Shown here piece by piece: positions 8,868 to 17,877 of a DNA stretch of 64,000 bases (its first letter is position 1; each line of letters begins with the position of its first letter). Source of the stretch: JAFGBI01 sp964480725 (GTDB lineage Bacteria > Myxococcota_A > Polyangia > Polyangiales > Polyangiaceae). The notes below the pieces were generated by a model. The model did no database searches and had not been told where the DNA came from. It saw only the letters and a list, made by a program, of their open reading frames with translations. The position numbers and the translations under genes were made by a program. The DNA is taken from positions 20,031 through 84,030 of the forward strand of contig CAYZQO010000021.1 in the NCBI GenBank assembly GCA_964480725.1, read 5' to 3'.

Positions 8868-9827
8868 TCACGCGGCGCCGACCAGCGCGCACGCGCCCGC
8901 CGCAGCGGCGGGCGTGATGGAGGCGGGCCTCGGCAGCGCCGGGCGCCCCCCGGAGAGCAGCGCGACCGCGCCGGTCACCGCGACCTGCCCGAGCCCACCG
9001 ACGCGCTCCGCCGCGCCGCGCAGAGCGCGCGGGCGACCGACGCGAGTGGGCATGCCGAGGACGATCTCCGCGTGCTCGACCAGACCGGCGAGCGCGGCGC
9101 CGCCCCCGGTCAGCACGCAGGTCGGGCTCCCCGTGCGGCAGAGGTCGAGCGTCGCGATGCGCGTCGCGACGGCGGCGAGGAGGCCATCGAGGAGCGGGGC
9201 GCAGAGCGCGCTCAGGAGCCGGCGCGGCACGGAACGTCCGCCCTCCGGCAGCGCCACCTCCTCGCGCTCGTCCACCAACCACGCGAGCGCGCAGGCGTGG
9301 GCGCGCTTGACCTGCTCCGCCGCGGCCACGGACAGGCCCAGACCGCGTGCCAGCTCCTCCGTGAGCTCCTGCGCGCCGAACGCGAGCGCGCTTTGGTGGC
9401 AGATCTCACCGTCAGCGAGGGCGCAGAGCCCGGTCCCGCCGGCCCCGAGCTCGATCACCACCACGCCACCGGCTAGCTCCTCAGCCGTGCAGACGCTGGC
9501 GGCGCTCGCCACCACCGCCGGCATCACCCCGGCGAGGACGAGCCCCGCTCGCTCCACGGTCGCCAGCGCCCCCCGGAGGACCGTGGTCGGCAACCACGCG
9601 GGGTCCACCGGGGCGTCGACCGCGACGCCCGCGGACCGCGCGACGTCGCGCACCACCCGCGCGGCGCGCTCCGGGTCGACGACCACGCCGTCGGCGACCT
9701 CGCTCCACCCCTCCGAGCGCGCACCCCGCACCGCGAGCTCGCCGTCCTGGGCCACGGCGACGATCACCGCGACCTTCGTGGTGCCGACGTCCACGATCAC
9801 CGCTCGCTCGGGGGGGCACCGCGTCAT
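8868..9827 (-). CDS. FtsA-like actin-fold ATPase, short form
   Basis: 319 residues. The N-terminus 'AVIVDVGTTKVAVIVAV' is the phosphate-1 loop of the actin/Hsp70 superfamily. 'GGVVVIELGAGGTGLCALADG' is phosphate-2, and 'FGAQELTEELARGLGLSVAAAEQVK' matches the FtsA segment that in cell-division FtsA reads close to 'GGdhiTnDIA...AErIK'. 'CVLTGGGAALAGLVEHAE' is the adenosine motif. It is about 90 residues shorter than typical FtsA and has only a short segment where the SHS2/1C domain usually sits; it also ends without an obvious amphipathic membrane-binding helix. FtsZ is not nearby, so I would not call it ftsA. PilM-like or another polymerising ATPase are alternatives. Confidence 0.7.
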   Translation of the reverse strand: MTRCPPERAVIVDVGTTKVAVIVAVAQDGELAVRGARSEGWSEVADGVVVDPERAARVVRDVARSAGVAVDAPVDPAWLPTTVLRGALATVERAGLVLAGVMPAVVASAASVCTAEELAGGVVVIELGAGGTGLCALADGEICHQSALAFGAQELTEELARGLGLSVAAAEQVKRAHACALAWLVDEREEVALPEGGRSVPRRLLSALCAPLLDGLLAAVATRIATLDLCRTGSPTCVLTGGGAALAGLVEHAEIVLGMPTRVGRPRALRGAAERVGGLGQVAVTGAVALLSGGRPALPRPASITPAAAAGACALVGAA

Positions 9828-9940
9828 CGCAGGGTCCGAAGGGGGCGCCCGGCCTCGCCCGAGAAACCCAGCGCCAGTGTCCGCCGGGGTAGCGCCGGAC
9901 GCGCCATGCGGGCAAGTTTTCGGCTGGAGGCGGCGCCAGC

Positions 9941-10909
9941 TCACCGATTCGGTCGCGGGGCCGACCCGCGCGCATCGTCGGCGACGAACCAGCCCCATTC
10001 CCCCCAGATGAGCTCCGCAACCGCGCCGCCGTAGGAGTGACCCGCCCCCTTGGCGAAGACGACGCGGGCCTCGAGGCCCGCCGCCTCGAACCAGCCGATC
10101 GCGGTCCGGGCGCCGCGCTCGCAGTCCCACTGGCCACAGGCGAACAGGACGCGGCGGCCGCCAGCGGCTGCGAAGGCGGCGACCTTCGCCGAGCTCCAGC
10201 GATCGAAGCCACCCTCGATCAGCACGGCCCGGTCAAACCACTCCGGTCGACGGCCGAGGATCGCGACCCCCATGATGGCCCCCTGGGAGAACCCCGCGAA
10301 GGCGTGGGGCGGCGCGGCGACGTGCTCTGGGTAAGCCGCGCGCACGCTGTCGAGCGCCTGCTCGATCTCGCGCTCGAGGTGCTGGTTGGTGAGGTAGTGG
10401 TAGCGAGGATCGTTCATCGCCGGCGGATCGGGCCGGGCCACGCCGCGTGGGCAGAGGACGAAGGCGTCATCGCCGACGACGTCGCGCCAGACGGCGCAGG
10501 TCCAGTCGGGTCGATCGTAGTTGCCGTGAGTCGCCACCAGCAGGGGGCGTGGCCCGGTGGCGCCGACCGGCAACGAGACCACCGCGTTCCCATGGCCAGT
10601 GACCTCGAGCTCGACGAGCGGCGCGGGGGCGACGAGCGGCGGCAGCCCTGGGTTCGCGGCGCCGCCCGGAGGCGCCCCCCCCGCCGAACCGTCGGGCCGC
10701 GCCGGGTCGGCGTCCAGCCGCTCACGCGTCGGCCGGTCGGCGCTCACCGCGGGCGGCCGAGGAGCGCCGATCCCGGTCCGGTCGCGTGGGGATGCGGAGC
10801 GGGCGCACGCCGCGAGCGTCAGGACTCCGCCCAGCCCCAGGAGAGAACCGACCCCCACCGATCGCCAGCGCCAGCGCCGGAGCGCCGTCCGAGCGCCACA
10901 CGCCCTCAT
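9941..10909 (-). CDS. Exported alpha/beta hydrolase (esterase-like)
   Basis: 322 residues. An Arg-rich N-terminus, hydrophobic stretch and 'LTLAACARS' suggest a lipoprotein or exported protein. The hydrolase domain has the oxyanion-loop 'LLVATHGNYDRPD', the nucleophile elbow 'FAGFSQGAIMG' and a C-terminal 'AKGAGHSYGG' histidine, so the triad is probably intact. 'LFACGQWDCE' resembles phospholipase/carboxylesterase relatives. Its ATG overlaps the stop of the AsmA-like gene (ATGA at 10906-10909), so the two are co-translated. Substrate unknown. Confidence 0.82.
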   Translation of the reverse strand: MRACGARTALRRWRWRSVGVGSLLGLGGVLTLAACARSASPRDRTGIGAPRPPAVSADRPTRERLDADPARPDGSAGGAPPGGAANPGLPPLVAPAPLVELEVTGHGNAVVSLPVGATGPRPLLVATHGNYDRPDWTCAVWRDVVGDDAFVLCPRGVARPDPPAMNDPRYHYLTNQHLEREIEQALDSVRAAYPEHVAAPPHAFAGFSQGAIMGVAILGRRPEWFDRAVLIEGGFDRWSSAKVAAFAAAGGRRVLFACGQWDCERGARTAIGWFEAAGLEARVVFAKGAGHSYGGAVAELIWGEWGWFVADDARGSAPRPNR

Positions 10910-12360
10910 GGCGGCGGCTCGGCCTCGCCCGAGCCGCTCCCCCGCGAAGCGGTCCCGAGCGAGGGCAGCGGCAGCGCGGTAGGGAAGGGTGGGAGCCGCC
11001 ACGCCGAGGGGATGGGCGGCAGCGCCGAGGGCAGCCCCGTCGGCAGGTCGGTCAGGTCCAATCCAGACAGGTCGATCGTCCCGATCCCCGGGATGGGGAT
11101 CGGCTGCAGCCCGCACCCAACCCCGATGGTGCGGATCATGCGCGCCTGGTCGAGCTGATGGGTCTGAGCGTCGATGTCGATGCGCACGGCGACGCTGCCC
11201 CTCACGTAATCCCGGACCAGCCCGGCGGCGAGGCGGCCGAGCGCCTCGCCGAGCCGGCTCTGCGCGGCGGCACCGACTAGCGCGGAGCAGGGCAGATCCC
11301 CGCGCAGCGCAAGGCGGACGCGCGCGGTCTGCGCCGAGCGCGTCACGTCGCCCTTCCCCTTGACCACGAAGCTCCCGGCGGTCACGCGCGTCTCGGTGAG
11401 CGCGACCTGCCCCCGATCGGCGGCAACCGCGAGCTTGGTATCGAGCTCCGTGACGTCGCCGAACACGAAGCCGTCGAGCTCGACGGGGTGCGGCGGGATG
11501 TAGCCCTTGAGCGCAGCGTGGAGGGTCCCGGTGACGGGTCCGGCCCCCAGCCCCGCGGGGAGCGTGAGCTCGGCGAAGCCGCTGACGGAGATGCCTCCCT
11601 TCGGCAGCGGCATGCCGAGCGGATCGGCGAGGCGCTCGAGCGGCGTCGGACGGAGGGTGACGAGCGCGACCGGGGGACTGGCCGCATGCCGGACCACGAT
11701 CTGCACCGGACCCTCGGCGGGTGACGGGGCGCCGAAACCGAGCGCGATCTGCGCCTCGGAAGCCTGATAGCCGGCCGTGACGCGCCCCACGTCCAGCCCC
11801 GAAACCTCCGCCCGCTCGGCCGCGAACGCCCCTCCGAACGGCGTGGGCAGGAGGTTGCCCCCGGCGAGGGAGAGCCAGGGCTTCGCCGCCGCCGCCTCGC
11901 GCCACTCGACGCCGATCCCGTGCGCCGTCAGCGGGATCGCGTAGGTGGCCGGGTGCGCGCGCGTCCACTCGGCGAAGGACAGCGCGAGCGCCGGCGCCGA
12001 GCCGACGACGCGGATCCGCCCGCCGTGCACCGTGGCGGCGACCGGCTCGAGGTCATGGAGGGCGAGGTCGATCCGATCGAGGTGGGCGTCGATCCCCGCC
12101 ACACCCACCAGGGTGAGGGTCACCCCTTCCAGCTCCAGCTTGGTGAGGGAGGGACGCAGCGTGGCGAAGTCGATGACGAAGCCCCGCTCGCGAGCCGCCT
12201 CGCGCACGCGCCGCTGGAGGTAGGGCTCGAGGAGGCTAGCGGACAGGGCCAGCCCGACCAAGGCGACGACGCCGCCCGCCGCGAGGAGGGCGCCGAGGCA
12301 GCCGAGGATGATCAGGCCCCGCCGACGACGAGGCCGCACCGGGGGAGCGGCCGTGTTCAC
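10906..12360 (-). CDS. AsmA-like envelope protein
   Basis: 484 residues from a GTG at 12360. A basic N-terminus and one long hydrophobic helix ('GLIILGCLGALLAAGGVVALVG') anchor it in the inner membrane, and the rest is periplasmic. The body is beta-rich with repeated short strands ('KLELEGVTLTLVG', 'HGGRIRVVGSAPAL', 'ELTLPAGLGAGPVTGTLHAAL'), as in AsmA/TamB/DUF748-type proteins involved in envelope lipid or outer-membrane homeostasis. The C-terminus is Pro-rich. Assignment rests on topology and strand pattern, not on a precise motif. It is divergent from the GreA/GreB-family gene; 206 bp at 12361-12566 separate them. Confidence 0.6.
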   Translation of the reverse strand: MNTAAPPVRPRRRRGLIILGCLGALLAAGGVVALVGLALSASLLEPYLQRRVREAARERGFVIDFATLRPSLTKLELEGVTLTLVGVAGIDAHLDRIDLALHDLEPVAATVHGGRIRVVGSAPALALSFAEWTRAHPATYAIPLTAHGIGVEWREAAAAKPWLSLAGGNLLPTPFGGAFAAERAEVSGLDVGRVTAGYQASEAQIALGFGAPSPAEGPVQIVVRHAASPPVALVTLRPTPLERLADPLGMPLPKGGISVSGFAELTLPAGLGAGPVTGTLHAALKGYIPPHPVELDGFVFGDVTELDTKLAVAADRGQVALTETRVTAGSFVVKGKGDVTRSAQTARVRLALRGDLPCSALVGAAAQSRLGEALGRLAAGLVRDYVRGSVAVRIDIDAQTHQLDQARMIRTIGVGCGLQPIPIPGIGTIDLSGLDLTDLPTGLPSALPPIPSAWRLPPFPTALPLPSLGTASRGSGSGEAEPPP

Positions 12361-12566
12361 GGCCCGGGAGCATAGCCCGCCCGCGCCCCCTGCGCTGCCT
12401 CTCGGCTCGGGATCGGGGCGGCGCGCTCGCTGCGGCCACCCCGCGCGCGTTCCTGGATCGGCGCCGGGGGCGCTTGAGCCCGCCACGCGAGGGTCCGTAT
12501 GATGCGTCCCCTCGGCTCACCGATGGTCCGGGGCGCTCGCCCGACCATCGCCGCCGCGGAGCGCCC

Positions 12567-13043
12567 ATGGCGGAAACCACGTACCTGACCCCCAGCGGCG
12601 CCCGCAAGCTCTCCGAGGAGCTCCGCCAGCTGCTCGAGCGCGAGCGCCCCCGGGTGGTGCAGGAGGTGGCCGAGGCCGCCGCGCAGGGGGATCGCTCGGA
12701 GAACGCGGAGTACATCTACGGCAAGCGGCGCCTGCGCGAGATCGATCGCAAAATACGCTACTTGACTCGGCGTCTGGAGCGCGCCGAGGTCGTGCGCACG
12801 GAGGAGATCCCGCAGGACGCCGTGCGCTTCGGCGCGCGGGTGGCGGTCGAAGACCCCGCGGGCAAGCGGAGCACGTACGTCCTGGTGGGCCCCGACGAGG
12901 CGGATCCAGCGCGCGGACTGGTGAGCTTCCGCTCCCCGCTCGGCCAGGCGCTCCTCGGACGGCGCCGGGGCGACACGACAACGGTGCGCCGACCCGCTGG
13001 CGAGATCACGCTCGCGGTGCTCCAGGTGTCCTACGACGACTGA
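12567..13043 (+). CDS. greB: GreA/GreB-family transcription elongation factor, GreB-like
   Basis: 158 residues, the same length as Escherichia coli GreB. The N-terminal antiparallel coiled coil carries 'LTPSGARKLSEELRQLL' and the tip residues 'GDRSENAEYIYGKRRLREIDRKIRYL'. The acidic tip pair Asp-x-x-Glu is present, and the 'KRRLREIDRKIRYL' form is typical of GreB rather than GreA. The C-terminal FKBP-like domain follows ('VGPDEADPARGLVSFRSPLGQALLGRRRGD'). It rescues backtracked RNA polymerase by stimulating transcript cleavage. The downstream kinase begins only ten bases later, so they may be co-transcribed. Confidence 0.93.
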   Translation: MAETTYLTPSGARKLSEELRQLLERERPRVVQEVAEAAAQGDRSENAEYIYGKRRLREIDRKIRYLTRRLERAEVVRTEEIPQDAVRFGARVAVEDPAGKRSTYVLVGPDEADPARGLVSFRSPLGQALLGRRRGDTTTVRRPAGEITLAVLQVSYDD

Positions 13044-13053
13044 CCGGGGTCGG

Positions 13054-16035
13054 ATGCGGGAGCAGTTCGCGGGCACAAAGCGCTACACGGTCCGCCGCCG
13101 CCTCGGCGCCGGCGGGATGGGCGTGGTCTACGAGGTCTTCGATGGTGAGCGCGGGCTCACCGTGGCGCTGAAGACGCTGACGCGTGTCGACCCGGCGGCG
13201 ATCTACCGCCTGAAGCAGGAGTTCCGGTCCCTCGCCGACGTCGTCCACCCCAACCTCGTCGCGCTGTACGATCTGGTTTCCGAGGGCGACTGCTGGTTCT
13301 TCACCATGGAGTACGTCCCGGGGCAGGGCTTCGTGGATCACGTCCGGGGTGCGCCGCCGGCGATGGGCGAGCAGCCGGAGGCGCGACGCGAGCCGACCGG
13401 GCTGCACACCCTGCAGTCCCCGGGAGCGTTCACGCCGCTCCCGAGCGGTGAAGCTGACGGGGCGGCGGCGGACCCCGCGCTCGCCGGCGCCCCCCCCGCC
13501 TCCGCGCGCTGGCAACCCGATCTCGCGCAACTCCGCGCTGCCCTCGCCCAGCTCGCGGAGGCGGTCCGCGCGATCCACGCCGCCGGCAAGCTCCACCGCG
13601 ATCTGAAGCCGAACAACGTCCTCGTGACGGCGGAGGGACGGGTGGTGGTGCTCGATTTCGGGCTGGCGCGAGGGAGTGAGGACGGCGGCCTCGAGCTGTC
13701 CCTGGAAGACGCGATGGTGGTGGGCACGCCCGCCTTCATGGCGCCGGAGCAGGCCGCGGGGGAGCCGGCGACGGCGGCCTCGGACTGGTACGCGGTGGGC
13801 GTGATGCTCTACGAGGCGCTCACCGGGCGGCTCCCGTTCACCGGATCGGTGCGCGAGGTGCTGGCCCAGAAGCAGCAGGTCGAGCCGACCGCCCCGGCGC
13901 GCCTCGTCGGCGGGGTCCCGCCCGACCTGGACCAACTCTGTCGGGCGCTGCTGCGGCGCGACCCCTCGCTCCGGCCCGGCTTCGGCGACGTCGCGGCGCG
14001 GCTGCGGCTCGGCCCCGTGGTGGTGGTCCCCACCCACCGCGCCTCCATCCCGGCGACCGCCGCACCCGAGTCCGCGCCACCCTTCGTGGGGCGTGCCCGG
14101 GAGCTCGCCGCGCTCGGCGGTGCGCTCACCGACACGCGCCGCGGCACTCCGGTGGTGGTCTATGTGCACGGCCCGGCGGGGACGGGCAAGACCCTGCTGC
14201 TCGATCGTTTCATCGACCAGGTGCGCTCCGAGGGCTCGACGGTCGTGCTGACGGGGCGCTGCTACCAGCGCGAGTCGGTGCCCTACAAGGCGTTCGACGC
14301 CGTGATCGACGGGCTGAGCCGCTACCTGCGACGGCTCCCCGACGCCGAAGTGGAGGCGCTCCTCCCGCGCGACGTGGGCGAGCTGGTGCGGCTCTTCCCC
14401 GTGCTCGAGCGGGTGGAAGCGGTGCAGCGTGCGCCCCACTGCGGCATCGCCGCGGTCAACGACGACCCCCGGCCACGCGCCTTCGCCGCCATCAAGGAGC
14501 TCTTCGGGCGCATCGCCGACCGTCACCCGCTCGCGATCGTGGTGGACGATCTGCACTGGGGCGACCTCGACAGCGCCGACCTCCTGGTCGAGCTGCTGAA
14601 GGCGCCCGACGCGCCGGCGCTGCTGTTCGTGGCAGGCTTCCGCGGCGACCTCGTCGAGAAGAGTCCGATGCTCACCCGCCTGGAGGAGCGCGCGCCCCCG
14701 CCGACCCAGGCGCAGCGCCGTGTGCTCGAGGTGGGGGCGCTGGACCTCGAGTCCGGGATCGGGCTCGCGCTCGACCTGCTGGGAGGGTGCGACGACGCCA
14801 CTTGGGCGCTGGCCAAGGCCATCGCACGCGAGGGGCGCGGCAACCCGCTCTTCATCGCCGAGCTCAGCCGGCATTTCGGCGCGCAGGGCGGCGACGAGAT
14901 CCCGCTCGATCCGCGCGCCCGCGTCGGCGTCACGCTGGAGGAGGCCCTCGCCGCCCGGGTCGCGAAGCTGCCGGAAGCGGACCAGCGGCTACTGACGGTC
15001 CTGGCCGTCTCCGGCGCCCCGCTCGAGCAGGACATCCTGTCTCGGGTCGCCGGCCTCCCGGGCGATCCCCGGCTGGCCGTGGCCGCGCTCCGCCGGCAGC
15101 GCCTGGTCGAGTCGCGGCGACGCCTCGGCCACGAGGTGGTGGAGATCGCCCACGAGCCGCTGCGCAACGTACTGCTCGGACGGCTCACCATCCAGCGGAC
15201 CCGGGCGCTCCACGAGCGGATCGCCGTCGAGCTCGCCGCCACCGGTCGCAGCGAGCCCGAGACGCTGACTCGGCATTTCGCCGACGCCGGCCGCCGGACG
15301 CTCGCTGCTGAGCACGCGGTGCGGGCCGCGAAGCGCGCGCAGCAGTCGCTCGCCTTCGCGCGAGCGGCGCACTTCTTCGAGCTGGCCCTCGCGCTCGGCG
15401 ATCCGAACGACCTCGAACGATGGCACCTGCTGAACGCTCTCGCCGAGGTGCTGGCGCGCTCCGGACGCACAGAGGAGGCGGTGCAACGGTATCTCGAGGC
15501 CGCGCGCGGCGCCCCGACCCCGGAGTCGGCGGGGCTGACGCGCAAGGCGGCCGAGCTCAAGCTCCAGAGCGACCGCGTCGAGGGGCTCTTCCGGGGATCG
15601 ACGACGGGTGACGCCTCGCTCTTCGACGGGATCGGACGCGAGGAGCTCCATGCTTTCCTGACCGAGAGCGAGGTCGTCTCCGGCCGCACAGGCGAGCTCC
15701 TGGTCGCGGCGGCCGAACGCGCCGAGTGCTTCTTCGTCGTGCTGTCGGGGGCCGTGGACCTCGATCACGGCCGCGGCGCGACCGCGCGAGTCACGGAGGG
15801 CGCGATCGTCGGGGAGGTCCCGTTCCTGCTCGGGGCGGCCCGTCCCTCGCGCGTCCGTGCGGCGAGCGACGACGCGCGCCTGCTCGCGATCAGCCAGCGC
15901 TCGCTCGAAGGGCTCAGCGAGATGAACCCGCGACTCGCGCTGCGCCTGGTCGTCAACCTGTCGCGAGTCGTCTGCACCAAAGCGGCGGGGGTGCAGCGGC
16001 GCGCGCTGGGCAAGGAGAAGGAGCGCCCGCCCTGA
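13054..16035 (+). CDS. Ser/Thr protein kinase fused to AAA ATPase and cyclic-nucleotide-like domain
   Basis: 993 residues. Residues about 10-305 form a Hanks-type kinase: 'LGAGGMGVVYEV', 'VALKTL', 'HRDLKPNNVLV' (catalytic Asp about 182), 'DFGLAR' and 'GTPAFMAPEQAAG', with a Pro/Ala insert before the catalytic loop. A 'FVGRARELAAL' motif starts an AAA_16-type ATPase with Walker A 'GPAGTGKT' (about 372) and Walker B 'AIVVDDLHWGD' (about 496). Helical, TPR-like sequence follows, and the last 130 residues look like a cyclic-nucleotide-binding fold ('GELLVAAAERAECFFVVLSGAVDLDH', 'GAIVGEVPFLLGAARPSRVRAASD'). Such large kinase-STAND-like proteins are signalling hubs in myxobacteria; the input may be a nucleotide or protein ligand (inference). 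Confidence 0.88.
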   Translation: MREQFAGTKRYTVRRRLGAGGMGVVYEVFDGERGLTVALKTLTRVDPAAIYRLKQEFRSLADVVHPNLVALYDLVSEGDCWFFTMEYVPGQGFVDHVRGAPPAMGEQPEARREPTGLHTLQSPGAFTPLPSGEADGAAADPALAGAPPASARWQPDLAQLRAALAQLAEAVRAIHAAGKLHRDLKPNNVLVTAEGRVVVLDFGLARGSEDGGLELSLEDAMVVGTPAFMAPEQAAGEPATAASDWYAVGVMLYEALTGRLPFTGSVREVLAQKQQVEPTAPARLVGGVPPDLDQLCRALLRRDPSLRPGFGDVAARLRLGPVVVVPTHRASIPATAAPESAPPFVGRARELAALGGALTDTRRGTPVVVYVHGPAGTGKTLLLDRFIDQVRSEGSTVVLTGRCYQRESVPYKAFDAVIDGLSRYLRRLPDAEVEALLPRDVGELVRLFPVLERVEAVQRAPHCGIAAVNDDPRPRAFAAIKELFGRIADRHPLAIVVDDLHWGDLDSADLLVELLKAPDAPALLFVAGFRGDLVEKSPMLTRLEERAPPPTQAQRRVLEVGALDLESGIGLALDLLGGCDDATWALAKAIAREGRGNPLFIAELSRHFGAQGGDEIPLDPRARVGVTLEEALAARVAKLPEADQRLLTVLAVSGAPLEQDILSRVAGLPGDPRLAVAALRRQRLVESRRRLGHEVVEIAHEPLRNVLLGRLTIQRTRALHERIAVELAATGRSEPETLTRHFADAGRRTLAAEHAVRAAKRAQQSLAFARAAHFFELALALGDPNDLERWHLLNALAEVLARSGRTEEAVQRYLEAARGAPTPESAGLTRKAAELKLQSDRVEGLFRGSTTGDASLFDGIGREELHAFLTESEVVSGRTGELLVAAAERAECFFVVLSGAVDLDHGRGATARVTEGAIVGEVPFLLGAARPSRVRAASDDARLLAISQRSLEGLSEMNPRLALRLVVNLSRVVCTKAAGVQRRALGKEKERPP

Positions 16036-16239
16036 GCCCGGTCCAGATGGGAACGAGGGAACGACCGGGAGCGGCGCCGGCCGGAAACCGAGCCCGGCAA
16101 GGCGGCCGGGGTGTCGGCGACGAGGGCTTGAAGCTCGTGGAGAGGGTTCCCGCTCTCGGAGAACCCACCCTCGAAGGACCCGCCCTCGGGCTCGCGCGCG
16201 GCGTGGGCACCGGCGAAATCCGACCGCGACCATGGTAGA

Positions 16240-17877
16240 GTGGCGCCGGTGGTGTCACTGCGCGCTCGCAGGGAGGGGGGGGCGACCGAGCCTGGGCGCA
16301 CACTGCGCCAGGGCGGGAGGCCGTGCTCACCGCGCCGCCCCGAGCGGCGTGCCGTTCCCGTCGGCCTCGCCGCGCTGGGCCTCGCCACGCTGGGCCTGCC
16401 ACCCCGGGCCGGCGCCGAGGAGGACGTGGCGGCGACGCCGAGGCGCGTCACCGTGGGCGACACGGCCTCGGCGCTGCCTGGCTTGGCACGGGTCGGCGTC
16501 CCGGGGCCCCGCGCGAGCGTCCTGTCGCTGGCGGTGACGGGCGGTTACGGACTGACCGAGGCGCAGGCGGAGCAGTCGGGCGCCAACCACCGGGCGCTCG
16601 GCGTGGTCGCGGTCGCGGTGGCTCCCCTCGACTGGCTCGCGCTCGACCTGCGCCTGGATGGCCGCTACGACGTGCACCCGGCAGACACGCGCGGTGAGGA
16701 CTCCGGCGGCGTCGGCGAGCCTCGCCTCGGCGCGCGCGTCGGGCAACGCTGGCAGACCCTCGGGCTCGGTGCCGAGCTGGTGGCGTGGCTCCCAGGCAGC
16801 GACGCCCCCTCCGTCGACTTCGGGGCGACCACCCTGGACGCGCGCGGACTGGTCGCGGCCACACCGGGTGAGGGGCGAACAACGGTGGCCGGCCTGCTCG
16901 GGTTCCGGCTGGACCGCAGCGCCGAGACGGAGCCGGACCCAGAGCGGTTGCGCGTCGGTGACCGCGTCTCCCTGGGGGTGAGCGAGTTCGACGCCCTGCT
17001 GCTCGGCCTCGGGGTGAGCGAGCGCGTGGGGGCACTCGAGTTGCTCGGCGAAGTCAGCGCCGACTGGCTCCTCGGGAGCGACTCGCCGGGCTTGAGTCGT
17101 TCCCCGGTGCGGCTGACCGCCGGGGCGCGACACCCGCTCCTCCCGCTCTTGAGCCTCGAGGTCCTCGCCGAGGTGGTCCCCACTGGGCGCCCCTCGGTCG
17201 CTCCCGAGGCCCCGCTCGCCCCGCTCGAGCCACGGTTCTCGCTCAGCGTGGGCCTGCGCGCCCGACCGCTGCCGGTGCCGGACGCGTCGCGGTCGGCAGC
17301 CCCGCCGCCCCCGGCCGCGCCCACCGCGCCCCCGGCGACCGCCACCCCCGCCACGCCCCCCCCACCGCCGGAGCCGGTCATCTGCACGGTCGTGGGCACG
17401 GTGGTGGACGAGAGCGGTGCGCCGATCGTTGACGCCGAGGTGAAGGCCCTGGTCGGGCAGGCCGGGAGCACCCACCGCACCGACGCCGCCGGCCACTTCG
17501 AGATCCGGGGCGAGGCGTGCGGCGCGGGGACGCTCACGGTGTCGGCCGTCGACTTCGACCCCGTGACGAGGAACGTGGAGGTGACCGAGGCCGTGGGGAC
17601 GCCGGTGGAGATCCTGCTCCGCCCGGCGGTTCCAGCCGGGGAGCTCCGCGGCCTGGTGCGCGCGCTCGACGGCACACCCGTCGTAGCCCGCGTGCGAGTG
17701 GTGGGCACGGCGCAGACGGCGACCACCGCCGCGGACGGGTCCTTCTCCCTCCAGGTACCCCCGGGCAGCTACACGGTCGAGGTCGAGTCGGAGGGCTTTG
17801 CCCAGCAGCGCCGCAGCGTTCGCATCGAGAACCGAGGCGTCACCATCCTCAACGCCGATCTGCGTCCACGGCCATGA
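16240..17877 (+). CDS. Exported protein with barrel-like region and carboxypeptidase-regulatory domains
   Basis: About 545 residues; the start is uncertain (GTG at 16240). A signal-like segment 'VPVGLAALGLATLGLPPRAGAEE' appears only about 40 residues in. Residues about 85-350 are strand-rich with alternating hydrophobics, compatible with an outer-membrane barrel. A Pro/Ala-rich hinge leads to two carboxypeptidase-regulatory-like (transthyretin-fold) modules: 'VVGTVVDESGAPIVDAEVKAL' with 'TDAAGHFEIRG', and 'LRGLVRALDGTPVVARVRV' with 'TAADGSFSLQVPPGSYTVEVESEGF'. These are beta-sandwich modules common on cell surfaces. The stop overlaps the ATG of the FecR-like lipoprotein, so the two are coupled. 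Confidence 0.75.
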   Translation: MAPVVSLRARREGGATEPGRTLRQGGRPCSPRRPERRAVPVGLAALGLATLGLPPRAGAEEDVAATPRRVTVGDTASALPGLARVGVPGPRASVLSLAVTGGYGLTEAQAEQSGANHRALGVVAVAVAPLDWLALDLRLDGRYDVHPADTRGEDSGGVGEPRLGARVGQRWQTLGLGAELVAWLPGSDAPSVDFGATTLDARGLVAATPGEGRTTVAGLLGFRLDRSAETEPDPERLRVGDRVSLGVSEFDALLLGLGVSERVGALELLGEVSADWLLGSDSPGLSRSPVRLTAGARHPLLPLLSLEVLAEVVPTGRPSVAPEAPLAPLEPRFSLSVGLRARPLPVPDASRSAAPPPPAAPTAPPATATPATPPPPPEPVICTVVGTVVDESGAPIVDAEVKALVGQAGSTHRTDAAGHFEIRGEACGAGTLTVSAVDFDPVTRNVEVTEAVGTPVEILLRPAVPAGELRGLVRALDGTPVVARVRVVGTAQTATTAADGSFSLQVPPGSYTVEVESEGFAQQRRSVRIENRGVTILNADLRPRP

